A stretch of DNA of 64,000 nucleotides from Bacillota bacterium LX-D (GCA_031628995.1 JAVLUO010000003.1:164351-228350), one strand, 5' to 3'; shown: positions 38,468 to 48,598, counted from the stretch's first letter. Numbers and translations: made by a program. The notes: a model not told the origin generated them from the letters alone.

Positions 38468-38519
38468 TTTTATCCTCCCAAATCCGTATTATTTTTTATA
38501 TTAAAATTTAGTAGTATTA

Positions 38520-38627
38520 GTAATAGAGGTTGTGAATATGTGTATAGTTTAAATTATTGAAGATAAACACGAGCCTATAGAATGTGCATAAGCCTGTGGA
38601 TTAATAACTAGAATAATACACAACTTG
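38520..38627. promoter_or_regulatory. dnaA-dnaN intergenic region with DnaA-box-like sites
   Basis: A/T-rich region with TGTGGATTA (38593-38601, one mismatch from the consensus box) and TGTGCATAA (38582-38590). In Bacillus the dnaA-dnaN interval is the downstream part of a bipartite origin containing the unwinding site. The same role here is inferred from position. Confidence 0.55.
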
Positions 38628-39986
38628 TTAATTAGATTTTATTTGAGTTACTAGTAAATTGATAGTTTCTTCTAAGGAACGACTATTTTTTAACTCTTTG
38701 GAAATTTTATCGTAGGCGTGCATTACCGTAGTATGGTCTCTTCCGCCAAATTCTTGTCCAATTTGAGGCAGTGAATTATCTGTCATCTCTCTAATTAAAT
38801 ACATAGCTATTTGCCTTGGAAAAGCTACGTTTTTTGTTCTCTTTTTAGCCTTTAAATCTTCAACCTTTAAATTAAAATGACTTGCTACTTTTTCTTGAAT
38901 TCTTTCAATGGTTATCTCTGGAGGCTTATTTGGTGAAATAAGGTCTCTTAATGCTTCATCTACAATATCCTCATTGTAAGTTTTTTTAGTAATATTAGCG
39001 TAAGCAGCAACTCGGATTAAGGCCCCTTCTAATTCTCTAATATTTGATTGAATTTTTTCGGCAATAGAAGCCATAACGTTATTAGGAACTTGCAAATTCT
39101 CCGATAAGGCTTTTTTTCTTAAAATAGCAATTCTTGTCTCAAAATCAGGTGGTTGAATATCAGTAATTAAACCCCATTCAAAGCGTGAGCGTAAACGATC
39201 TTCTAAAGTAGGAATTTCTTTAGGTGGGCGATCACTAGATATTACAATTTGTTTATTAGCATCATGTAAAGCGTTGAAGGTGTGGAAAAATTCTTCTTGA
39301 GTTCTTTCTTTTTTGGCTAGAAATTGTATATCATCAATTAAAAGTACATCAATATTTCTGTATTTATTTCTAAATTCCACTGTTTGCCCATCTTGAATAG
39401 AGTTAATTAACTCATTTGTAAATTTTTCCGAAGAAACATAAAGCACTTTAGTGTTATTTGAGTTTTCTATAACATAATGACCAATGGCATGCATTAAGTG
39501 AGTTTTGCCTAAACCTACCCCACCATAAATAAATAGAGGATTATAAGTTTTTGCAGGTGTCTCAGCTACTGCTAAAGAAGCAGCATGGGCAAATCTATTA
39601 CTATTTCCTATAACAAAAGATTCAAAAGTATATTTTGAATTTAGATGAGGGGATTCTAAAGAAAAATTAATATTTTCTATTGTGGACTGGGAATTTTTAT
39701 TTTTATATTGACCTTTTTCGCTATGTTGTAGATATTCCTTAGCTGAAGGTAATACAAAATTCAATTCTATGTCCTGATCAACAATTAATTGAATAGTATT
39801 TTTAATTAAGTTGTAATATCTGTCTTTGAGCCAGTCTTTAGCAAATTCGTTCGGCACTCCAATGGTGGCTTTATGTTCATCAAGATCTAATAATTGAGTT
39901 GATTTAAGCCATGTTTCAAAGCTAGGTTTGCTTAGTTCATTTTCTAAAATATCAAGTGTTTTGCCCCATATTTCATCTAAATCCAT
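38628..39986 (-). CDS. dnaA: Chromosomal replication initiator DnaA
   Basis: 452 residues. Domain I (about 1-80, [20 protein letters not shown]) and a short domain II precede the AAA+ domain: Walker [16 protein letters not shown], Walker [15 protein letters not shown], and sensor region [21 protein letters not shown]-terminal domain IV has the DnaA signature [15 protein letters not shown] that reads TTATCCACA boxes. ATG at 39986 follows GGAGGGT. It starts replication at the adjacent origin and probably represses itself through the same boxes. Confidence 0.99.
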   Translation of the reverse strand: MDLDEIWGKTLDILENELSKPSFETWLKSTQLLDLDEHKATIGVPNEFAKDWLKDRYYNLIKNTIQLIVDQDIELNFVLPSAKEYLQHSEKGQYKNKNSQSTIENINFSLESPHLNSKYTFESFVIGNSNRFAHAASLAVAETPAKTYNPLFIYGGVGLGKTHLMHAIGHYVIENSNNTKVLYVSSEKFTNELINSIQDGQTVEFRNKYRNIDVLLIDDIQFLAKKERTQEEFFHTFNALHDANKQIVISSDRPPKEIPTLEDRLRSRFEWGLITDIQPPDFETRIAILRKKALSENLQVPNNVMASIAEKIQSNIRELEGALIRVAAYANITKKTYNEDIVDEALRDLISPNKPPEITIERIQEKVASHFNLKVEDLKAKKRTKNVAFPRQIAMYLIREMTDNSLPQIGQEFGGRDHTTVMHAYDKISKELKNSRSLEETINLLVTQIKSN

Positions 39987-40016
39987 TCAAAATACCCTCC
40001 ATGTTCTAAAGACTAG

Positions 40017-40353
40017 TTATCCACAAGTTTTAAGGTCCAAACTTGTGGATAGAAAAAACTAAGTCTTTAATATATTTAGTTATCTACAGCTGTTTAGTAA
40101 ATTTTAAAAGAAAAATATGAATTATTTCTTGCAGTAAATAAAAATTAAAAACTACCAAAGTATTGCTAAATCAATGTTTTTCAGAGTTTATTATTCTAAG
40201 AAAAGCTAATAGAAACAAAAAAAAATGCCCCACATCAATTAAATTATGTAAAGAAAAATTGCAATCTTATCATAACAAAAACTATCCACAACTTCAATAA
40301 TCTTTTCCACAAGAAATATATCCACAATGCAAAATTATACACAATGTGGATAA
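40017..40353. other. oriC: two DnaA-box clusters between dnaA and rpmH
   Basis: Cluster 1: TTATCCACA (40017-40025), TGTGGATAG (40044-40052) and TTATCTACA (40080-40088). Cluster 2: CTATCCACA (40282-40290), TTTTCCACA (40303-40311), ATATCCACA (40318-40326), TTATACACA (40335-40343) and TGTGGATAA (40345-40353). Two boxes match the consensus TTATCCACA exactly and the others differ by one base. The region is strongly A/T-rich and lies between dnaA and rpmH, with genes diverging from it on both sides, as at other Firmicute origins. The 511-base gap holds no gene. Confidence 0.92.
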
Positions 40354-40497
40354 GTTGATTTAATATAATTACTAATTATAAATAATTAGTGAACTTGACA
40401 AAGAAAATAAATATGCTTATAATTCTGTTAATATGTCTATGAAGTATACTAAATGAAAATCTAAAATAGATTAGGAATTTGGATTGGAGGGTAGAAG

Positions 40498-40632
40498 ATG
40501 AAAAGAACATATCAACCTAAAAATAGAAAACATAAAAGAGTTCACGGTTTTTTAAGCAGGATGAGTACTCCTGGTGGAAAAAATGTAATTAGAAGAAGAC
40601 GCTTAAAAGGGAGAAAGAAATTATCAGCATAA
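40498..40632 (+). CDS. rpmH: 50S ribosomal protein L34
   Basis: 44 residues: it begins [19 protein letters not shown] and ends [19 protein letters not shown], the complete and highly conserved L34. ATG at 40498 follows TGGAGGGTAG. It is the first gene of the rpmH-rnpA-yidD-yidC-khpB cluster running rightward from the origin. Confidence 0.99.
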   Translation: MKRTYQPKNRKHKRVHGFLSRMSTPGGKNVIRRRRLKGRKKLSA

Positions 40633-40660
40633 GGCCGCCGTCGTGGCCTTTTATATTTTT
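40631..40660 (+). terminator. Hairpin after rpmH
   Basis: AAGGCC (40631-40636) pairs with GGCCTT (40645-40650), followed by TTATATTTTT. It starts inside the stop codon of rpmH. Partial termination here would give more L34 than RnpA, as is usual at this locus. Confidence 0.7.
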
Positions 40661-40761
40661 TAAGACTATTTTTTGCTGAAGCTGTTTATAATAGGAAATA
40701 CAAAGTTAATAGGATAAATTTTACATAAATATGTTCTATGGCTTGATTGCGAGGTATTTTC

Positions 40762-41109
40762 TTGTTAAAAAGGGATTTCCGGTTAAAAAAAAATAAGGAT
40801 TATAAAATTACATACAATAAGGGGAAGTATCTGACTGGCCAATACGTAATTATGTATTATTTAAAAAATGGTTTAAGTGTTAATAAATTTGGTTTTTCTA
40901 TTTCGAAAAAAGTTGGTAAGGCAGTTGTAAGAAATAAAATTAAGCGCAGGTTAAGAGAATGCTGTAGGCTAAACAATTCTAGGCTTGCCCAAGGGTATAA
41001 CATTATTTTTGTTGCCCGGTCTAAAATTAAAGGAATTAAATACGTTTTAGTCGAAGAAGAAATTATTAATTTGCTTTCTAAAGCTAATTTATTAAAGCAA
41101 AATTCTTAA
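40762..41109 (+). CDS. rnpA: Ribonuclease P protein component
   Basis: 115 residues from TTG at 40762 (MLKRDFRLKKNKDYK), eight bases after GAGGT; the upstream in-frame TTG at 40747 has no such site. The conserved core KFGFSISKKVGKAVVRNKIK and RRLRECCRLNNSRL is the RNR motif of the family. It helps the RNase P RNA bind precursor tRNA. Confidence 0.96.
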   Translation: MLKRDFRLKKNKDYKITYNKGKYLTGQYVIMYYLKNGLSVNKFGFSISKKVGKAVVRNKIKRRLRECCRLNNSRLAQGYNIIFVARSKIKGIKYVLVEEEIINLLSKANLLKQNS

Positions 41110-41134
41110 TTTTTGTGCTATTTTAGGAGGCAGT

Positions 41135-41341
41135 ATGAGCAAAATATTTGTTAAATTGATTAGAATATATCAAAAATTTTTCTCTCCACTGTTTCCTAGA
41201 AGGTGTAGATTTTATCCTACATGTTCTCAATATGCAATTGAAGTTTTCGAAAAGTACGGTTTTTTTAGGGGTTTTTTTAAAACCTTTTGGAGAATAATAC
41301 GCTGCAATCCTTTTTTTCCAGGAGGTTATGACCCTTCATAA
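41135..41341 (+). CDS. yidD: Membrane protein insertion efficiency factor YidD
   Basis: 68 residues, nearly all conserved: IYQKFFSPLFPRRCRFYPTC, SQYAIEVFEKYGFFRGFFKT and RCNPFFPGGYDPS. ATG at 41135 follows TAGGAGG. It sits between rnpA and yidC, as in most bacteria, and aids YidC-dependent insertion at the inner face of the membrane. Confidence 0.97.
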   Translation: MSKIFVKLIRIYQKFFSPLFPRRCRFYPTCSQYAIEVFEKYGFFRGFFKTFWRIIRCNPFFPGGYDPS

Positions 41342-41419
41342 AGTAGAAAAAGTTAAATAAGGGGTTTATAATAAAATAAGGAGGTGAAACCTGTCTTTTA
41401 TTTATAAGGCAGGGGCTAT

Positions 41420-42100
41420 TTGTCGATTTTGGTCAATTTTATTTCCGATAGTATTCAGTTTTTTTATAATATTACCGCTATATCTGGTATACCTAACTAT
41501 GGATTTGCTATTATTTTGTTTACAGTTTTTATTAAACTGCTTTTGTTTCCTTTAACATCTATTCAAGTCAAATCCATGAGGGCAATGCAAGAGTTACAGC
41601 CAAAGCTTAAGGAAATACAAACTAAGTATAAAAATGATCAACAAAAAGCACAGCAAGCTATGATGGAATTGTACCAGAAAAACAAAGTAAATCCTTTTTC
41701 TGGCTGCTTACCTTTATTAGTACAAATGCCGATATTATTTGCTTTATTTACTGCTTTACGTACTTTTTTTGATCCAAAATTACACCCAGCTTATGTAAAC
41801 TTAGAACATGCTACTTTTTTCTGGATACCTAACTTAGGAGTTCCGGACCCATTATATATATTACCAATTTTGGCGGCTGTTTTTACATTTGTCCAACAAA
41901 AGGCTAGTACTCCTAATAATACAGATCCGACACAAAAGACTATGTTGTACATAATGCCACTATTTATGGGTTGGATTGCAAAAAGTTTTGCATCTGGTTT
42001 GGCTCTATACTGGGTAGTTTATAGTATTGTTAGTGCTTTAGAGCAATTTTTGCTTAAAAAACAGCGAATTGTTGCCAAGGAGGAAGTTGCTGAAAGATGA
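41420..42100 (+). CDS. yidC: Membrane insertase YidC/Oxa1 (SpoIIIJ type)
   Basis: 226 residues with five hydrophobic helices; the gram-positive short form without the large periplasmic domain. Unlike many SpoIIIJ/YidC1 proteins it has no lipobox; TTG at 41420 (AGGGG upstream) is the only start after an in-frame stop at 41405. Conserved parts are GIPNYGFAIILFTVFIKLLL, PLTSIQVKSMRAMQELQPKL, NPFSGCLPLLVQMPILFALF and FASGLALYWVVYSIVSALEQ. Its end overlaps khpB by four bases. A strong GGAGGTGA at 41381-41388 is not linked to any useful start and may be part of the leader. Confidence 0.95.
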   Translation: MSILVNFISDSIQFFYNITAISGIPNYGFAIILFTVFIKLLLFPLTSIQVKSMRAMQELQPKLKEIQTKYKNDQQKAQQAMMELYQKNKVNPFSGCLPLLVQMPILFALFTALRTFFDPKLHPAYVNLEHATFFWIPNLGVPDPLYILPILAAVFTFVQQKASTPNNTDPTQKTMLYIMPLFMGWIAKSFASGLALYWVVYSIVSALEQFLLKKQRIVAKEEVAER

Positions 42101-42738
42101 GGAGTGTTGAGATTACTGCTAAGACAGTCGAAGAAGCAGTGGAAACAGCCTTAAAAGAGCTTAAAGTTAAGCAAGAAGATGTCAAGGTAGAAGTTTTAGA
42201 GGAGCCTAGCAAAGGTTTGTTTGGAATTATAGGCTGTAGAATGGCTAAGGTCAGAATAACTATGGAAGATAAGCCGAGCCAGGTAGCTTTAGATTTTTTA
42301 AACAAAGTCTTTGCAGAAATGGACTTAGAAGTTAATGTGGAAATAAAAGAAACTAATGATACACTAGCAATTACTTTTAGCGGACCCCAACTTGGTATTT
42401 TAATTGGGCGACGTGGAGAAACCCTTGATGCATTACAATATTTAACTAATTTAGCAGTCAATCATAAATTTGAGCGTAGGATCCATGTGCTGCTGGATGT
42501 GGAGGGATACCGTAAACGCCGGGAACAAACTTTAATAAATTTAGCACAGCGTCTTTCTGAAAAAGTTAAACGTACGGGTAAAAATGTTGTTTTAGAACCT
42601 ATGAATTCCCATGAAAGACGTATTATCCATACCACATTACAAAATGACAATTATGTACAGACTTATAGTGAAGGGCAAGAACCTTATCGAAAGGTAGTTA
42701 TCTCTTTAAAAAATAAGGTAAGCCAAGAAAGTATATAA
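42097..42738 (+). CDS. khpB: RNA-binding protein KhpB (Jag/SpoIIIJ-associated)
   Basis: 213 residues with three domains: Jag-N (EITAKTVEEAVETALKELKV, about 1-50), KH (GPQLGILIGRRGETLDALQY, about 75-150), and R3H (MNSHERRIIHTTLQNDNYVQ, about 160-210). It binds RNA with KhpA and affects cell division or elongation in Firmicutes. Its ATG overlaps the yidC stop, so it is translationally coupled. A terminator follows. Confidence 0.95.
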   Translation: MRSVEITAKTVEEAVETALKELKVKQEDVKVEVLEEPSKGLFGIIGCRMAKVRITMEDKPSQVALDFLNKVFAEMDLEVNVEIKETNDTLAITFSGPQLGILIGRRGETLDALQYLTNLAVNHKFERRIHVLLDVEGYRKRREQTLINLAQRLSEKVKRTGKNVVLEPMNSHERRIIHTTLQNDNYVQTYSEGQEPYRKVVISLKNKVSQESI

Positions 42739-42754
42739 TACCGAATTTTTGTTT

Positions 42755-42787
42755 AACCTGGTAATATTTAATTACTAGGTTTTTTTA
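42755..42787 (+). terminator. Intrinsic terminator after khpB
   Basis: AACCTGGTAAT (42755-42765) pairs with ATTACTAGGTT (42771-42781) with one wobble, followed by a T run. Confidence 0.88.
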
Positions 42788-42841
42788 TATTAGCGAATTT
42801 AGGTTATACTTTATGATAGATGAATTTTTGAGGTGAATTTT

Positions 42842-44212
42842 ATGGACGAGACCATTGCTGCCATCGCAACCCCTCCAGGTGAGGGAGGTATAGGTATTGT
42901 CAGAATAAGCGGTGCCGACGCGATTGCACTGATAGATAAAATTTTTGTTCCAAAATACCAAAATGATTGGCAAAAAAAATTGTCACACCATCTTTATTTG
43001 GGATATATTCAGGATGGCGAAAAAATAATCGATGAAGTTCTAGTAGCTGTAATGAAAGGCCCTAAAAGCTTTACCAAAGAAGATGTAGTTGAAATAAATT
43101 GCCATGGCGGCTACCTTCCTCTTAGGCTGACTTTAGAGTTGGTTCTACAATCAGGGGCTCGTTTGGCTGAACCGGGGGAATTTAGCAAAAGAGCTTTTTT
43201 AAATGGTAGGCTGGATTTGGCACAAGCAGAAGCAATTATAGATGTTATTCATGCCAACAGCCGTAAAGGTTTAGAAACTGCTATTAATCAACTTGAAGGA
43301 AAATTATCACAAAAAATAACTGCTTTACGTCAGGAAATACTAGGGATTTTAGCGTTCCTTGAAGCAGCTATTGATTTTCCGGAAGATGAAATTGAGGCTT
43401 TAAGCCATAAGCAAATAGAAGCAAAACTAAGCAGTATTAAAAGCACTATCCGTACTTTAATTAAAAGTTATAATACAGGTAAAGTATATAGAGACGGAAT
43501 TAGGACAGTAATTGTAGGCAGGCCTAATGTGGGCAAATCAAGTTTATTAAATGCTTTATTAAAAGAAAATAGGGCAATTGTGACTGATATTCCCGGAACA
43601 ACTAGGGATATTATTGAGGAATTTATTAACTTAGGCGGTGTGTCCTTAAAAATTGTGGATACGGCAGGAATAAGGTCCACAGAAGACATTGTGGAAAAAA
43701 TCGGGGTGGAAAAAAGCTTAGCTGCTATGGAAGAAGCTGATTTAGTACTTGTTATGGCAGATGCGGTTCAAGGACTTACTAAAGAAGATCAGGAAATTTT
43801 AGAGCTAGTGCAAAGGGCGGAGAAAAAGTATTTATTATTAATTAATAAAATAGATTTAGTTGAAGAAGCAGTATTGGAGTTAGAAAAATACAAAGATAAT
43901 GTGCTGTTTATTTCGGCAAAAGAAGAATTAGGTTTAGAAGAATTAGGTCAGGCTGTCCAAGCTTTGTTTCAAGAAGGGCAAATTGCCATTAGTAATGATT
44001 TGCTTGTTACTAAATTAAGACATTATGAAGCTTTAGTGCGGACAGAAAAGCATATAGCAGAAACAGAGCAAGCTTTAAAAAAAAATTTACCAGAGGAATT
44101 TTTAGCAATCGATTTACGTGCTGCTTGGGAAATTTTAGGTGAAATTACTGGTGGAACAGTAACAGAGGATTTAGTAGAACGTATTTTTGCAGATTTTTGC
44201 ATTGGGAAATAG
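42842..44212 (+). CDS. mnmE: tRNA modification GTPase MnmE
   Basis: 456 residues from ATG at 42842 (MDETIAAIATPPGEGGIGIV), with GAGGTGA six bases upstream. The N-terminal folate-binding domain, the helical domain and the inserted G domain are complete: GRPNVGKSSLLNALL, DIPGTTRD, VDTAG, NKID. The C-terminal FCIGK box is intact. With MnmG it installs carboxymethylaminomethyl or aminomethyl groups at wobble U34. mnmG follows after 7 bases. Confidence 0.98.
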   Translation: MDETIAAIATPPGEGGIGIVRISGADAIALIDKIFVPKYQNDWQKKLSHHLYLGYIQDGEKIIDEVLVAVMKGPKSFTKEDVVEINCHGGYLPLRLTLELVLQSGARLAEPGEFSKRAFLNGRLDLAQAEAIIDVIHANSRKGLETAINQLEGKLSQKITALRQEILGILAFLEAAIDFPEDEIEALSHKQIEAKLSSIKSTIRTLIKSYNTGKVYRDGIRTVIVGRPNVGKSSLLNALLKENRAIVTDIPGTTRDIIEEFINLGGVSLKIVDTAGIRSTEDIVEKIGVEKSLAAMEEADLVLVMADAVQGLTKEDQEILELVQRAEKKYLLLINKIDLVEEAVLELEKYKDNVLFISAKEELGLEELGQAVQALFQEGQIAISNDLLVTKLRHYEALVRTEKHIAETEQALKKNLPEEFLAIDLRAAWEILGEITGGTVTEDLVERIFADFCIGK

Positions 44213-44219
44213 GAGCTGA

Positions 44220-46124
44220 TTGGAATTGGAGACTTATTTGGCAGGTAGTTATGAAGTTATTGTTATTGGAGGTGGACATGCTGGCTGTGAAGCTGCCCTG
44301 GCAGCAGCTAGAATGGGTTGCAAAACGCTACTTTTAACCTTAAATATCGATAACATAGCTTTAATGCCCTGTAATCCTGCAGTAGGGGGGCCTGGAAAAG
44401 GGCATCTAGTGCGAGAAATTGATGCTTTAGGCGGGCAAATGGGGATTAATACTGACTTAACATATATCCAAGTTAGAAAATTAAACACTGCGAAAGGTCC
44501 TGCAGTTCATGCTTTAAGGGCTCAGTCCGATAAAAAGCTTTATCAGATGGAAATGATTAGAACTTTAGAAAGACAGGAAAATTTAACAGTTAAACAAGCT
44601 ATGGCTGAAAAGATTTTAATTTCCGATCAGGGACAAGTAGAAGGGGTAGTAACTCAAACAGGTGCTAGTTTTGCCGCCCAAGCAGTTATCTTAACATCGG
44701 GAACATATTTAGTCAGCAGAATTATCATTGGCGACGTGAATTACAGCGGCGGCCCCAATGGGCAGCAGTCTGTTCCTAATTTATCAAGAAGTTTAAAGGA
44801 AATAGGATTAGAGCTAGGCAGATTTAAAACAGGGACGCCTCCTCGGGTAGATAGGAAAAGTGTTGATTTTAGCAAATTAATTGAACAGCCAGGTGATGAC
44901 AATCCTCTTTACTTTTCTTTTACTAGCCGGGATTTAAAACGACCCAGCATTTCATGCTGGTTAACCTATACTAATGAGAAAACTCATCAGATAATCAAAG
45001 ATAATTTGCATAGAGCCCCTTTATACAGCGGTGTCATTGAAAGCGTAGGACCAAGGTATTGTCCTTCTATTGAAAGTAAAATTGTTAATTTTGCTGATAA
45101 ACCTAGCCACCAAATTTTCTTAGAACCAGAAGGACAATTTACAACAGAAATGTATGTACAAGGTTTATCAACTAGTTTGCCAGAAGATGTGCAGGTGGCA
45201 ATGCTTCATAGCATTCCAGGTTTGGAAAATGTGGAAATGCTTAGACCAGGTTACGCTATTGAATATGATTACGTTGTGCCGACACAATTAAAGTTGTCTT
45301 TAGAGTGTAAAAAAGTATCGGGTCTTTTTACTGCCGGTCAAATTAATGGGACCTCTGGTTATGAAGAAGCGGCAGCTCAAGGAATAATTGCTGGCATCAA
45401 TGCAGTATTAAAAATTAGAGGGGAAGAACCTTTTATTCTTAAACGCTCCGAAAGTTATATTGGAGTCTTAATCGATGATTTAGTAACAAAAGGCACCAAC
45501 GAGCCCTACCGGATTATGACTTCCCGTGCCGAATATAGATTAATTTTAAGAGAAGATAATGCTGATTTACGTTTAACACCTTATGGGTATAAATTAGGAT
45601 TAATTAGTGCAGAGCGCTATGCTCAATTTACTGCTAAAAGAGAGCAAATTGACAAAGAAATTCAACGTCTGGCTAGGACTACAGTAGCTCCAAGTGATGA
45701 GATATTGAAAAAATATTTAGTGCAGGCCAATAGCACCCCTTTAAAAACTGGTGCCACTCTTCTTGATTTATTGCGCAGACCAGAAGTTAAATATGAAGAA
45801 TTAGCTGCTTTATATAGTCCGGAAGTACCTTTAACGGAAGCAGCTGCTGAACAGGTAGATATTCAAATTAAATATGAAGGTTACATTAAAAAACAAATGT
45901 CCCAAGTGGAAAGGTTTAATAAATTAGAAAATAAAAAACTTCCTGAAGGAATAGATTATGCCAAAATTTTAGGTCTATCTAGGGAAGCACAGGAAAAGTT
46001 AAATGCAATCAAACCTGAATCCCTGGGGCAAGCATCAAGAATTTCCGGAGTATCACCAGCTGATATTAATGTACTTCTCATTTATCTTGAACAGCAACGG
46101 AGACAAGGAGCAAAAAATGAATAG
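44220..46124 (+). CDS. mnmG: tRNA U34 carboxymethylaminomethyl synthesis enzyme MnmG
   Basis: 634 residues. The FAD-binding [39 protein letters not shown] and the C-terminal helical MnmE-binding part ([20 protein letters not shown]) are conserved. TTG at 44220 has AGGAG four bases upstream; TTG at 44226 is an equally good start (spacing 10) and the two cannot be separated. It works with MnmE. rsmG starts inside its last eight bases. Confidence 0.98.
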   Translation: MELETYLAGSYEVIVIGGGHAGCEAALAAARMGCKTLLLTLNIDNIALMPCNPAVGGPGKGHLVREIDALGGQMGINTDLTYIQVRKLNTAKGPAVHALRAQSDKKLYQMEMIRTLERQENLTVKQAMAEKILISDQGQVEGVVTQTGASFAAQAVILTSGTYLVSRIIIGDVNYSGGPNGQQSVPNLSRSLKEIGLELGRFKTGTPPRVDRKSVDFSKLIEQPGDDNPLYFSFTSRDLKRPSISCWLTYTNEKTHQIIKDNLHRAPLYSGVIESVGPRYCPSIESKIVNFADKPSHQIFLEPEGQFTTEMYVQGLSTSLPEDVQVAMLHSIPGLENVEMLRPGYAIEYDYVVPTQLKLSLECKKVSGLFTAGQINGTSGYEEAAAQGIIAGINAVLKIRGEEPFILKRSESYIGVLIDDLVTKGTNEPYRIMTSRAEYRLILREDNADLRLTPYGYKLGLISAERYAQFTAKREQIDKEIQRLARTTVAPSDEILKKYLVQANSTPLKTGATLLDLLRRPEVKYEELAALYSPEVPLTEAAAEQVDIQIKYEGYIKKQMSQVERFNKLENKKLPEGIDYAKILGLSREAQEKLNAIKPESLGQASRISGVSPADINVLLIYLEQQRRQGAKNE

Positions 46125-46836
46125 TTGGGATTTGCTTCAGTCTAAACTGAAGAAAGAGGAAATTTTATTAAAGGAAGATCAACTAGAAAAATTACAGCAA
46201 TTTATGACTTTGCTGCAAGAGTGGAATAAAGTGATGAATTTAACTGCTATTAAAGATGAAGCAGGAATTATCAGCAAACATTTTATAGATTCTTTGCTTT
46301 ATGCTAAAAATGCTGGTGTACTTAATGTAAATAAGGTACTTGATTTAGGGACAGGAGCAGGTTTTCCAGGTATTCCATTGAAAATTTGGCAGCCTGATTT
46401 ACCTATTACTTTAGTAGACTCTTTGCGTAAGAGAATTAATTTTTTAGCTGAGGTTATTAAAATTTTGGATTTAAAGAACATAGAGCTGGTTCATGGAAGA
46501 GCGGAAGACATAGGCAAAAATGATGATTATCGAGAAAAGTATGACTTAGTTTTATCTAGGGCAGTTGCTTCACTACCTGTTTTAGTTGAATATTGTTTAC
46601 CCTTAGTTAAAGTTGGTGGGAAATTTGCGGCGGCTAAAGGACCAGATTATGATCATGAATTGGCTGAGGGAAAAAATGCTGTAAAAATTTTAGGTGGAGA
46701 ATTAAAGAAAGTATTCTTTTACACTTTGCCTCCAACTGAAGATCAAAGGAGTGTACTATTGTTTAAAAAAGTTGCCCTTACCCCTGCCAAATACCCAAGG
46801 AAAGCCGGGCAGCCTGAAAAAAGTCCTTTAAAATAA
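46117..46836 (+). CDS. rsmG: 16S rRNA (guanine-527 N7) methyltransferase
   Basis: 239 residues from ATG at 46117 ([20 protein letters not shown]), with AAGGAG seven bases upstream; it overlaps the mnmG stop by eight bases. The SAM motif [19 protein letters not shown] and the segments [20 protein letters not shown] and [20 protein letters not shown] are typical. Loss of RsmG gives low-level streptomycin resistance in other bacteria. Confidence 0.97.
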   Translation: MNSWDLLQSKLKKEEILLKEDQLEKLQQFMTLLQEWNKVMNLTAIKDEAGIISKHFIDSLLYAKNAGVLNVNKVLDLGTGAGFPGIPLKIWQPDLPITLVDSLRKRINFLAEVIKILDLKNIELVHGRAEDIGKNDDYREKYDLVLSRAVASLPVLVEYCLPLVKVGGKFAAAKGPDYDHELAEGKNAVKILGGELKKVFFYTLPPTEDQRSVLLFKKVALTPAKYPRKAGQPEKSPLK

Positions 46837-46846
46837 TAAATAAAAT

Positions 46847-46862
46847 TGTTTCACGTGAAACA
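46847..46862. other. parS site 1
   Basis: TGTTTCACGTGAAACA, a perfect 16-base palindrome identical to the Bacillus parS consensus, 10 bases after the rsmG stop. It is bound by ParB/Spo0J. Confidence 0.97.
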
Positions 46863-46930
46863 TTTAGTTACCCTCCACAGGGTGATAACCTCCTTTTTGG
46901 AGGTTTCAGACTGAAGACAAATTCTTATTA

Positions 46931-46982
46931 GCTTCCATGTATTATGGAGCTGGACTTGTTTTGCTCCATAATACATGGGAGC
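46931..46982 (+). terminator. Long 20-bp hairpin downstream of rsmG
   Basis: GCTTCCATGTATTATGGAGC (46931-46950) pairs with 46963-46982 over 20 bases with one G-T wobble and a 12-base loop, followed by TTTG. A smaller stem (AACCTCC with GGAGGTT, 46887-46905) precedes it. It could be a strong terminator for the mnmE-mnmG-rsmG operon, although the arms are unusually long and the T run short. No gene lies between here and the PadR remnant. Confidence 0.55.
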
Positions 46983-47097
46983 TTTGTCTACAAACTGTAA
47001 ACTCCTTTGAGTTTTTTTATTTAAACGCTACTAGACAATACATAGTAGCTGAAGATATATTATATATACTATTATGTAATACAAAGTAGGTAATTAT

Positions 47098-47550
47098 TTG
47101 GCTAATGTCACGCAAATACTAAAGGGATTACTTGAAGGTTGCATATTAAAAATTGTTAGTAGAAATGAGACTTATAGTTATGAGATATGTGAAAGATGAA
47201 TAGAATATGGATTTCAAGAGGTTTCCGAAGGTAGTGTATATCCTATACTTATATGACTGGAGAAGAAAAAGTTACTATACTCTGTTATGAAAGAGTCTCC
47301 TTTAGGGCCTAGGAGAAAATACTACTATCTCACGGAAGAGGGGAAAAATGAATTAGAAGATTTTATGTCATCCTGGAATAAGATTAAAAAAAATATTGAT
47401 AGAGTAATGGGGGATAAGTATAAAAGCATAACTTCATACATCCAAAATAGTAACTTACGGAGGATAGAAAAGGAAGAAATACTCCAGCAAGTTATTGATA
47501 TAATGTTACAAGCACAATTTGAAGGCAAAGTATTCATTTCCACTACTTAA
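47098..47550 (+). pseudogene. PadR-family regulator interrupted by two in-frame TGA codons
   Basis: A single reading frame from TTG at 47098 gives the PadR winged-helix pattern: TQILKGLLEGCILKIVSRNE, YSYEICER, TGA (47197-47199), IEYGFQEVSEGSVYPILI, TGA (47254-47256), LEKKKLLYSVMKESPLGPRR, then KYYYLTEEGKNELEDFMSSW. Apart from the two stops, the frame is uninterrupted over about 150 codons, the full family length. A single CGA-to-TGA change could explain each stop. An internal ATG at 47287 could give an 87-residue C-terminal piece without the DNA-reading helix. It occupies the place where noc often sits in Firmicutes. Confidence 0.8.
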
Positions 47551-47643
47551 GGAAATTGGCTATAGAGTTTATATTAGAAAGAAGTGCTTAATTAAAGATT
47601 ATAAGGTAGTAGGTATTTCAATAAAATATGTTTACTATAAGAT

Positions 47644-47685
47644 GCAGAGGACACTTAAATCGTCAGCGGGACCTCTGCTATTTTA
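47644..47685 (+). terminator. Terminator-like hairpin before parA
   Basis: GCAGAGG (47644-47650) pairs with CCTCTGC (47672-47678) over a long loop, then TATTTTAT. It may end the PadR transcript. Confidence 0.55.
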
Positions 47686-47727
47686 TTGCCATTTCTCAGT
47701 CAAGTGTCGTGCACCCTATTTTTAAAT

Positions 47728-47743
47728 TGTTTCACGTGAAACA
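47728..47743. other. parS site 2
   Basis: A second perfect TGTTTCACGTGAAACA, about 94 bases upstream of parA. Its position near the parAB promoter also allows autoregulation by ParB. Confidence 0.97.
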
Positions 47744-47836
47744 TTTATATTTTTGCAGGAACTGCTTATGAGTTGTTGAATATGTTAAATGATACCCATT
47801 AAATTAGATGTAAAAAGTATGATGGTGGTGTAAATA

Positions 47837-48598
47837 ATGGGAAAAATTATTGCAATTGCTAATCAAAAAGGTGGGGTTGCAAAAACAACAACTGCTGTGA
47901 ACCTAGGAGCATGTTTAGCCTATCAAGGGAAAAAAGTTTTAGTTGTAGATATAGACCCTCAAGGTAATGCTAGCAGCGGATTAGGTGTTAATAGGGATGA
48001 ACTTCAACACTGCATTTATGATGTCCTAATTAATGGTGCATCTGTGAGAAGTGTAAAGCATGCAACTGCCATTGAAGGTTTAGATGTTGTTCCTGCAACT
48101 ATTCAACTAGCCGGGGCGGAGATTGAACTTGTGTCTGCAATTTCCAGGGAATCAAAATTAAAAAAATCGTTAGAACCCCAAAGGGAAAATTACGAATATA
48201 TACTGATTGATTGCCCTCCATCTCTGGGGCTTTTAACTCTAAATGCCTTAACGGCTGCCGATAGTGTTTTAATACCTATTCAATGTGAATATTATGCTCT
48301 GGAAGGTTTAGGACAATTGATGAATACAATTCAATTAGTTCAAAAACATCTTAATCCGGATTTAGACCTTGAAGGCGTAGTTTTAACTATGTTTGATGCT
48401 CGGACAAATCTTTCTATTCAAGTTGTTGACGAGGTCAAAACACATTTTCAAGGAAAAGTTTTTAGCAGCATTGTTCCAAGAAATGTACGCTTAAGTGAAG
48501 CACCTAGTCATGGTAAGCCAATTATTTTATATGATCCTCGCTCAAGGGGCGCTGAAGTATATCAAGAACTGGCCAAGGAAGTGATGGAAGTTGGCTAA
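47837..48598 (+). CDS. parA: Chromosome partitioning ATPase ParA/Soj
   Basis: 253 residues. Deviant Walker A (NQKGGVAKTTTAVNLGACLA), Walker A' and B (VLVVDIDPQGNASSGLG, YILIDCPPSLGLLTLNALTA) are as in Soj, without the N-terminal extension of plasmid ParA. It acts with ParB at parS in origin segregation and regulates DnaA in Bacillus. Its stop overlaps parB. Confidence 0.97.
   Translation: MGKIIAIANQKGGVAKTTTAVNLGACLAYQGKKVLVVDIDPQGNASSGLGVNRDELQHCIYDVLINGASVRSVKHATAIEGLDVVPATIQLAGAEIELVSAISRESKLKKSLEPQRENYEYILIDCPPSLGLLTLNALTAADSVLIPIQCEYYALEGLGQLMNTIQLVQKHLNPDLDLEGVVLTMFDARTNLSIQVVDEVKTHFQGKVFSSIVPRNVRLSEAPSHGKPIILYDPRSRGAEVYQELAKEVMEVG

Noticed and set aside
47287..47550. A stand-alone 87-residue gene
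   Set aside because: It is the C-terminal part of a PadR frame that continues upstream through two TGA codons.
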